Assembly: GCF_024436055.1 (NCBI RefSeq)
Contig: NZ_JANFNH010000004.1
Coordinates: 186,001 to 250,000, forward strand
From: Streptantibioticus rubrisoli
GTDB taxonomy: Bacteria > Actinomycetota > Actinomycetes > Streptomycetales > Streptomycetaceae
Reading direction: 5' to 3'
DNA length: 64,000 nucleotides
The notes under the pieces are model-generated. The model saw only the letters and a list, made by a program, of their open reading frames with translations, was not told the origin of the DNA and made no database searches. The position numbers and the translations under genes were made by a program. Below, piece by piece: positions 58,913 to 64,000 of this stretch (position 1 is its first letter; the number at the start of each line of letters is the position of its first letter).

Positions 58913-59235
58913 GGCTGCGACTCCCTTCGCGGTGGGGGCCGACCTCCGGGACCGTGCCCCGCCCCGCTCGATTGGGAAAGCCTGTGCGGGAGCACACAGA
59001 GTCACGGTTTCTGTACTCCGTGTGCGGGACCAGGTTCGCCCCGGGAGGCGCATTCCGCAACTCCCGCTGCGCGCTCCCTCGCCATTTCGGGGTACGCCCC
59101 CGTATGGCGGACACCGGCCCGCCGGGCGCCGTCGCGGCGATGCGCCAGGGTGCGCCCGTCGGCCAACGGCTGCCTATGATCGACCAGTGCCCGGCAACGC
59201 GGCCGGGAACGGCGACGAGCGGGAGGCGCAGCCCG

Positions 59236-60387
59236 GTGGACACCGTCGAAGACGCTGGCAGCGGTGCTGCCGACAGCCCCCGCGAGCCCCTTCCCACGAT
59301 GGACGTGGACCGTTCCGACCAGCAATACCGCATCTGGCTCAAAGAAGCCGTCCGCCAGGTCCAAGCCGATGCCAACCGCAGCGCGGACACCCATATGCTG
59401 CGCTTCCCACTGCCCGAACACTGGGGAATCGACCTGTACTTGAAGGACGAGTCCACCCACCCCACCGGCAGCCTGAAACACCGGCTGGCCCGTTCGCTGT
59501 TCCTGTACGGGCTGTGCAACGGCTGGATCCGGCCCGGCCGTCCGGTGATCGAGGCGTCCAGCGGATCGACGGCGGTCTCCGAGGCCTACTTCGCCAAGCT
59601 GACCGGTGTGCCGTTCATCGCGGTGATGCCGCGTACCACCAGCCGCGAGAAGCAGCGGCTCATCGAGTTCCATGGCGGACGGTGCCATCTGGTGGACGAT
59701 CCGCGCACGATGTACGAGGTCTCCGCGCGGCTGGCGCAGGAGACCGGCGGCCACTACATGGACCAGTTCACCTACGCCGAACGCGCCACCGACTGGCGGG
59801 GCAACAACAACATCGCAGAATCGATGTACCAACAACTGCGCAAGGAACGCTATCCGGAGCCCGCCTGGATCGTGGCCACCGCGGGCACCGGCGGCACCTC
59901 GGCGACCATCGCCCGCTACGTCCACTACTGCATGTACGACACCAGGGTGTGCGTCGCCGACCCGGAGAACTCCTGCTTCTTCGACGGCTGGGTCAACGGC
60001 GACCCGGACGTCTCCTGCGAACGCGGCTCCCGCATCGAGGGCATCGGCCGCCCCCGGATGGAACCCAGCTTCGTACCGGGCGCGATCGACCGGATGATGA
60101 AAGTGCCCGACGCCGCCTCGGTGGCGGCGGTGCGCGCCCTGGACCGGGCGATCGGCCGGAAGGCGGGCGGTTCCACCGGTACCGGACTGTGGGGCGCGCT
60201 GCGCATCGTCGCCGAGATGCTGGCCGAGGGGCGCACCGGAAGCGTGGTCACGCTGTTGTGCGATCCCGGTGACCGCTACCTCGACAAGTACTACTCGGAC
60301 GAGTGGCTGGCCCGCGAGGGGCTGGACATCCTCCCGTACACGGCCGCGATCGACACGTTCCTCGCCACCGGTTCCTGGCCGAGCTGA
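59236..60387 (+). CDS. PLP-dependent cysteine synthase / cysteine desulfhydrase (Cds1-like)
   Basis: The 383-residue fold-type II PLP enzyme has the cofactor lysine in [13 protein letters not shown] near residue 82, phosphate-type loops ASSGSTAVS and [13 protein letters not shown], and a full-length C-terminal domain. It is close in layout to mycobacterial Cds1, which releases sulfide from cysteine. GTG 59236 follows GGGAGG; ATG 59299 is an alternative. Confidence 0.87.
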   Translation: MDTVEDAGSGAADSPREPLPTMDVDRSDQQYRIWLKEAVRQVQADANRSADTHMLRFPLPEHWGIDLYLKDESTHPTGSLKHRLARSLFLYGLCNGWIRPGRPVIEASSGSTAVSEAYFAKLTGVPFIAVMPRTTSREKQRLIEFHGGRCHLVDDPRTMYEVSARLAQETGGHYMDQFTYAERATDWRGNNNIAESMYQQLRKERYPEPAWIVATAGTGGTSATIARYVHYCMYDTRVCVADPENSCFFDGWVNGDPDVSCERGSRIEGIGRPRMEPSFVPGAIDRMMKVPDAASVAAVRALDRAIGRKAGGSTGTGLWGALRIVAEMLAEGRTGSVVTLLCDPGDRYLDKYYSDEWLAREGLDILPYTAAIDTFLATGSWPS

Positions 60388-60484
60388 ACTCCCGGTGCTC
60401 GCGGGGCCGTTCCGTGACGCGCGGGTCGCCCGGAACCCCCAGGAACGTCACCCTCCGGACGCACGGCGCTCCTAGCGTCCCGGC

Positions 60485-61804
60485 ATGACCCGTGGCCGAA
60501 GACGAATGCCCCGGCTGACCGGGCCGGTACGACTGATCGTCCAGGCCATGGCGGCGCTGCTGGCCGTCGGCGCCCTGTGCACCGCCGCCGTGCTCGGCTT
60601 CGGCACGGCGCGCGACGGCACCGCCGCGCTGCGTCAGGCGGTGGCGGACCGGGCCGCGGTCGCCGCCGAACTCCACTTCGCGCTGGCCGACCTGGACGCC
60701 GAGCGGGCCGACGAACTGATCCCGGGCCACGCACCGGGGCAGCCCGATGTCCCGGTCGGAGACCAGGTGCTGGCGCTGATCACAGCCAACCAGCGGCGCA
60801 CCGAGATCAGCGCTGCGCTGCGGCAACTCGGGGGCGACCCCGCCCAAGCCACCCGGGTGCGGGCGGTGTTGGACGCGCTGGGCCGGTACGACGAGCTCAG
60901 CGGGCAGGCGCAGTACGCCGACGACCAGGTCGCCGACCCGGAGGCGGGCCGTCCGCCGACCCCGGCGGTTGACCTGTCCGCGCAGGCGGGCGCGGTGATG
61001 CGGGACCAACTACTGCCCGCCGTGGGCGAGTTGAACCGGACCTACCAGCGGCAGGCGGCCAGCCTGTCCGCCCGGGTGCGGGACGAGGAGCGCCAGTACG
61101 CCGTCGTGCTGGGCGTCTTCGGGGCGCTGGCGCTGGGCGTGCTGGTGTGGTGGCAGCGCGACCTCGCCGTGCGGTACCGGCGGCGGCTCAACCCGCCGCT
61201 CGCGGTGGCCGCGCTGTGCGTACTGGCCGTCGTGGTGACCGGTGCGGCGGGTCTGCTGACGGCCGCGGGGGAGTCGGACCGGGCGACCGAGCAGGGGCTC
61301 GGGCCGTGGGTGCGGCTCGCTGAGGCCCGTACCGCGGCGGCCGACGCGGCGGCCGCGCAGAGCCGCTGGTTCGTCCAGGGCCCCGGCGCGGGCGCCGCCT
61401 ACCGCGACGACTACGACGCCCAGATGCGTCGCCTCGACGGCCTGCTCACCCCCGGCCCCGGCACCAGCGCGTTCGAACTGCCGCGGTACGCCGCCGCGTT
61501 GACGTCACTGGCCGCCGTCCGGGCCGACGACGCGGCCCTGCGCCGACTGCTCGCCGCCGGACGGCTCGACGACGCGGCCGTCGTCCTCACCGACGTGGGC
61601 CGCGGCCATGTGGCCTTCGACTACTGGGACTTCGCCACCCGGCTCGACGGCCTGGAGCAGGCCCGGCGCGCCGACTTCGAGGTGCGGATGGCGTCCGCCG
61701 GGCAGGCGCTGGACGGCTGGCCCGCCGTCCCGGCCGGAACGCTGGCGGGCGCCGCCGCACTCGTCCTGGCCGGGGTGCGGCCGCGGCTCGCCGAGTACCG
61801 GTAA
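60485..61804 (+). CDS. Membrane protein of unknown function
   Basis: The 439-residue protein has hydrophobic segments near residues 16-40, 212-228 and 238-260 and a C-terminal one. Two predicted extracytoplasmic helical regions resemble sensor domains of nitrate/nitrite-type histidine kinases, but there is no kinase, HAMP or GGDEF part. Possibly an isolated sensory or sigma-associated protein. I do not recognise the family. Confidence 0.75.
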   Translation: MTRGRRRMPRLTGPVRLIVQAMAALLAVGALCTAAVLGFGTARDGTAALRQAVADRAAVAAELHFALADLDAERADELIPGHAPGQPDVPVGDQVLALITANQRRTEISAALRQLGGDPAQATRVRAVLDALGRYDELSGQAQYADDQVADPEAGRPPTPAVDLSAQAGAVMRDQLLPAVGELNRTYQRQAASLSARVRDEERQYAVVLGVFGALALGVLVWWQRDLAVRYRRRLNPPLAVAALCVLAVVVTGAAGLLTAAGESDRATEQGLGPWVRLAEARTAAADAAAAQSRWFVQGPGAGAAYRDDYDAQMRRLDGLLTPGPGTSAFELPRYAAALTSLAAVRADDAALRRLLAAGRLDDAAVVLTDVGRGHVAFDYWDFATRLDGLEQARRADFEVRMASAGQALDGWPAVPAGTLAGAAALVLAGVRPRLAEYR

Positions 61805-61808
61805 CGGC

Positions 61809-62291
61809 TCAGGCGGTGGCCGTGGCGACCGCCAGCCTGCGGTCCAGGGTGCACATCGCGTCCCGGAAGGCACGGCCGAGCCCTGGGTGCGCGTACCGCA
61901 GCAGCACGCGTACGGACGCGGGCGCGTCCACGGCGAAGGTCCACTGCACCCGGGTGCCGCCGCTGGCCAGCGGGGTGATCCGCCACTCCTCGGCCATGGC
62001 CTTGACGCTTGGCACGTTCGTGACGTCCACCCGGTACACGTACCGCTCGTCCGGCCGCGCCTCCAGCACGGTCTCGGCGAAGCGGACGCCGCCGATCAGG
62101 CCGATCCGCCGGCCGCCGTCGGTCGGCCGGGCCGAGACCACCGCGCGGAACCACTGCGTCCAGCCCTCGGTGTCCACCGCCAACGCCCGGTAGACGGCGG
62201 CGGGTTCGGCCGCCAATCCGGCCGCGAAGACCAGCCGTACCTGGGCCGAGGTGACGAAGTCCAGCCCTACAGGACGCAGTCGGCGCGCCAT
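61809..62291 (-). CDS. SRPBCC (START-like) family protein
   Basis: The 160-residue helix-grip protein begins with VRLVFAAGLAAEPAAVYRAL, with GWTQWFRAVV, ETVLEARPDERYVYRV and GGTRVQWTFAVDAP strands. Such proteins bind small hydrophobic ligands or act as polyketide cyclase-like enzymes. It converges with the gene at 60485. Confidence 0.88.
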   Translation of the reverse strand: MARRLRPVGLDFVTSAQVRLVFAAGLAAEPAAVYRALAVDTEGWTQWFRAVVSARPTDGGRRIGLIGGVRFAETVLEARPDERYVYRVDVTNVPSVKAMAEEWRITPLASGGTRVQWTFAVDAPASVRVLLRYAHPGLGRAFRDAMCTLDRRLAVATATA

Positions 62292-62349
62292 GGCGGTACC
62301 TCCAGACGGATGGCGGGCGGTGGCGGCCGCAACGATACCTGACGCCGGG

Positions 62350-63207
62350 TCACGTATCCGGTTCGCCCGCGACCACCAGGTCCGCCAGGTGCTCGGAGAT
62401 CTCGGCGCGCAGCACCTCTGGTATCCCCGCGTCCGTCACCAGGGTGTCGACCTCCTCCAAGGTGGCGAACGAACTCAGGCCCACCGTGCCCCACTTGGTG
62501 TGGTCCGCGATCACCACCACCCGGCGCGCCGACCGGACGAAGTGCCGGTTGGTCTCCGCCTCCGCCAGGTTCGGCGTGGACAGGCCCGCCTCCACCGACA
62601 GCCCGTGCACGCCCAGGAACAGCACGTCGAAGTGGAGCGACCGGATCGCCCGGTCCGCGACCGGCCCGACCAGAGAGTCCGACGGGGTGCGCACCCCACC
62701 GGTCAGCACCACCGTCGCGGCACCGGGGCGCGCCGCCGACTGGGTGCTTCCGCCGACCCGGCGTTGGCCGGAGTGGAACACGTCCGCCACCCGAACCGAG
62801 TTCGTCACCACGGTCAGGTCCGGCACGTCCAGCAGATGGTGCGCCAGCGCGTACGTCGTCGTACCGCCGGACAGGGCGATCGCGCTGCCCGGCACCACCA
62901 TGGCGGCGGCCGCCTTGGCGATGGCCTCCTTGGCGCCCTGCTCCAGGCCGGACTTCGCCTCGAAACCCGGCTCGTGGGTGCTCGCCTCGGCGACCGGGAC
63001 CGCGCCGCCGTGCACCTTCTCCAGCACGCCCTGGTGGGCCAGCGCGTCCAGATCCCGGCGCACGGTCATGTCCGAGACGTTCAGCTTGCGGGTCAGCTCG
63101 TTGACCCGCACCCCGCCGCGCCGCCTGACCTCGTCGAGGATCAGCGCACGCCGCTGCTCGGCCAGGAGGTTCTGGTTGTCGCCCACCTGCTCCCCCGTCC
63201 CTTCCAT
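62350..63207 (-). CDS. DeoR-family transcriptional repressor
   Basis: The 285-residue regulator has HTH RRGGVRVNELTRKLNVSDMTVRRDLDALAHQGVLEKVHGGA near residues 29-69 and a DeoRC sugar-phosphate sensor domain with GGTTTYALAHHL and VVIADHTKWG. It probably controls a sugar utilisation operon outside the window. Confidence 0.93.
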   Translation of the reverse strand: MEGTGEQVGDNQNLLAEQRRALILDEVRRRGGVRVNELTRKLNVSDMTVRRDLDALAHQGVLEKVHGGAVPVAEASTHEPGFEAKSGLEQGAKEAIAKAAAAMVVPGSAIALSGGTTTYALAHHLLDVPDLTVVTNSVRVADVFHSGQRRVGGSTQSAARPGAATVVLTGGVRTPSDSLVGPVADRAIRSLHFDVLFLGVHGLSVEAGLSTPNLAEAETNRHFVRSARRVVVIADHTKWGTVGLSSFATLEEVDTLVTDAGIPEVLRAEISEHLADLVVAGEPDT

Positions 63208-63265
63208 CGACCCGCTGTTCCGCCGCCCCGCGCAGGGCCATCTTCGCACGCGGCCGCAGCCGGGC

Positions 63266-64000
63266 TCAGGGCAGTTCCGGGAGATCCTCCGCGTAGAGCA
63301 ACTGCAGGTCGTCATGGGTGGGGGAGGCGAGCTGCGCCACCCGCCCGGCGTGCCGCTCGACCATCGCCTCGAAGGTCAGCCGGGCGGTGCGGCCGTTGCC
63401 GAACGTCGGCCCCTTGGGCAGCGCGGTGAAGTACTTCAGCAGCGCCTCGTCCACGCCCTCGGCCAGCCGGTACTCGTGCTCGTCCGCCTGCGAACCGACG
63501 ATCCGCAGCAGTTCCTCGGGGGTGTAGTCGCCGAAGGCGATGGTGCGCGAGAAGCGCGAGGCCACGCCGGGGTTGGCGGCCATGAAGCGCTCCATCTCCG
63601 CGGTGTACCCGGCGACGATCACCACCACCGCGTCGCGGTGGTCCTCCATCAGCTTCACCAGGGTGTCGATCGCCTCCCGGCCGAAGTCGCGCCCGGCGTC
63701 CTCCGGCGCGAGGGCGTACGCCTCGTCGATGAACAGCACCCCACCGCGGGCCCGCTCGAACGCCTCCTGGGTGCGAATGGCCGTCGACCCGATGTGCTCG
63801 CCGACCAGGTCCACCCGGGAGACCTCCACCAGGTGCCCGGTCTCCAGCACTCCGAGGGCGGCCAGGATCTCCCCGTAGAGCCGGGCGACCGTGGTCTTGC
63901 CGGTACCGGGGGAGCCGGTGAAGACCAGATGGCGGCGGAGCGAGGGCGCCTTCAGCCCGGCCTCCTGACGGCGGCGGCCGACCGCGATCAGGTCGATGAG
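63266..64000 (-). CDS. CbxX/CfxQ (EccA-like) AAA ATPase, C-terminal part, cut by window edge
   Basis: The minus-strand frame is open to the right edge, giving the last 244 residues. They hold Walker A FTGSPGTGKTTVAR, a Walker B GVLFIDEAYALAP, sensor region VIVAGYTAEMERFMAANPG and arginine finger ASRFSRTI, followed by a helical lid. This is the CbbX / type VII EccA AAA class. The N-terminal part, which would tell EccA from CbbX, is outside. Confidence 0.92.
   Translation of the reverse strand, partial: LIDLIAVGRRRQEAGLKAPSLRRHLVFTGSPGTGKTTVARLYGEILAALGVLETGHLVEVSRVDLVGEHIGSTAIRTQEAFERARGGVLFIDEAYALAPEDAGRDFGREAIDTLVKLMEDHRDAVVVIVAGYTAEMERFMAANPGVASRFSRTIAFGDYTPEELLRIVGSQADEHEYRLAEGVDEALLKYFTALPKGPTFGNGRTARLTFEAMVERHAGRVAQLASPTHDDLQLLYAEDLPELP

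Noticed and set aside
1-64000. CRISPR array, tRNA, rRNA, integrase or intact insertion sequence
   Set aside because: No array of spaced repeats, no cloverleaf-like or rRNA-like stretch and no transposase or recombinase motif noticed by eye; a tRNAscan/Infernal run would settle this.

Overview
The window is chromosomal DNA from a high-GC actinomycete, almost certainly Streptomyces. Signs are very high GC3, frequent GTG starts, four-base ATGA/GTGA gene overlaps, mycothiol- and deazaflavin-type enzymes, a SHOCT protein, a DesK/LuxR two-component pair and many regulators with short palindromic operators. No rRNA, tRNA, CRISPR array, integrase or intact insertion sequence was seen.

Region 1 (1-18.3 kb) is a biosynthetic gene cluster that I cannot match to a described product. 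It holds (a) a divergent GTP cyclohydrolase II, cut by the left edge; (b) an operon with an ATP-grasp ligase, a gamma-glutamyltranspeptidase-family enzyme, an archaeal-type riboflavin synthase homologue and an MFS exporter; (c) on the minus strand, a free-standing adenylation enzyme coupled to a PCP-thioesterase; (d) a tightly coupled operon encoding a di-iron ferritin-like oxygenase, a 6PGDH-type oxidoreductase, an orphan small protein, a CofE-like amide ligase, a NadM-like nucleotidyltransferase, a phosphoenolpyruvate-mutase-family enzyme with a variant signature (EDS instead of EDK) and a 2-hydroxyacid dehydrogenase; (e) a second MFS protein divergent from an A-PCP-C NRPS. The NRPS parts add up to one split dipeptide synthetase. 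The PEP-mutase, dehydrogenase, nucleotidyltransferase and CofE-like genes suggest, as inference only, a phosphonate route: phosphonopyruvate, phosphonolactate, a nucleotidylated phosphonolactate resembling the tail of F420-0, then an amide. A perfect Crp-type palindrome lies before the NRPS.

Region 2 (18.4-24.9 kb) is a sulfonate-sulfur locus: a cysteine-type leader peptide, a Tat-lipoprotein substrate-binding protein, an ABC ATPase and permease, a TauD-type dioxygenase, an Rrf2 regulator without cysteines (CymR-like) and an SfnB/DszC-like flavin monooxygenase with an AT-rich inverted repeat upstream. A flavin reductase at 37.4 kb, itself behind a possible leader peptide, could supply reduced flavin.

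Region 3 (24.9-64 kb) is ordinary chromosome: YjbQ, HAD, VOC and PAP2 proteins, an M56 peptidase, GNAT, a secreted protein, GDPD, DUF6421, SDR, threonine aldolase, PlsC, thioredoxin, EtfBA, a PLP sulfur lyase with divergent Lrp, DUF6986 aldolase, LacI/ROK kinase, an AAA-Nudix fusion, M20 peptidase, geranylgeranyl reductase, a DDN-type protein with divergent TetR, a two-component system, an MFS/ROK-repressor pair, SHOCT, a Cds1-type enzyme, DeoR and a CbxX-type AAA ATPase cut by the right edge. Two decayed ABC-transporter ATPase relics (about 30.3 and 58.1 kb) and a 1.4 kb gene-poor, G/T-skewed stretch (45.8-47.2 kb) mark places of gene loss.
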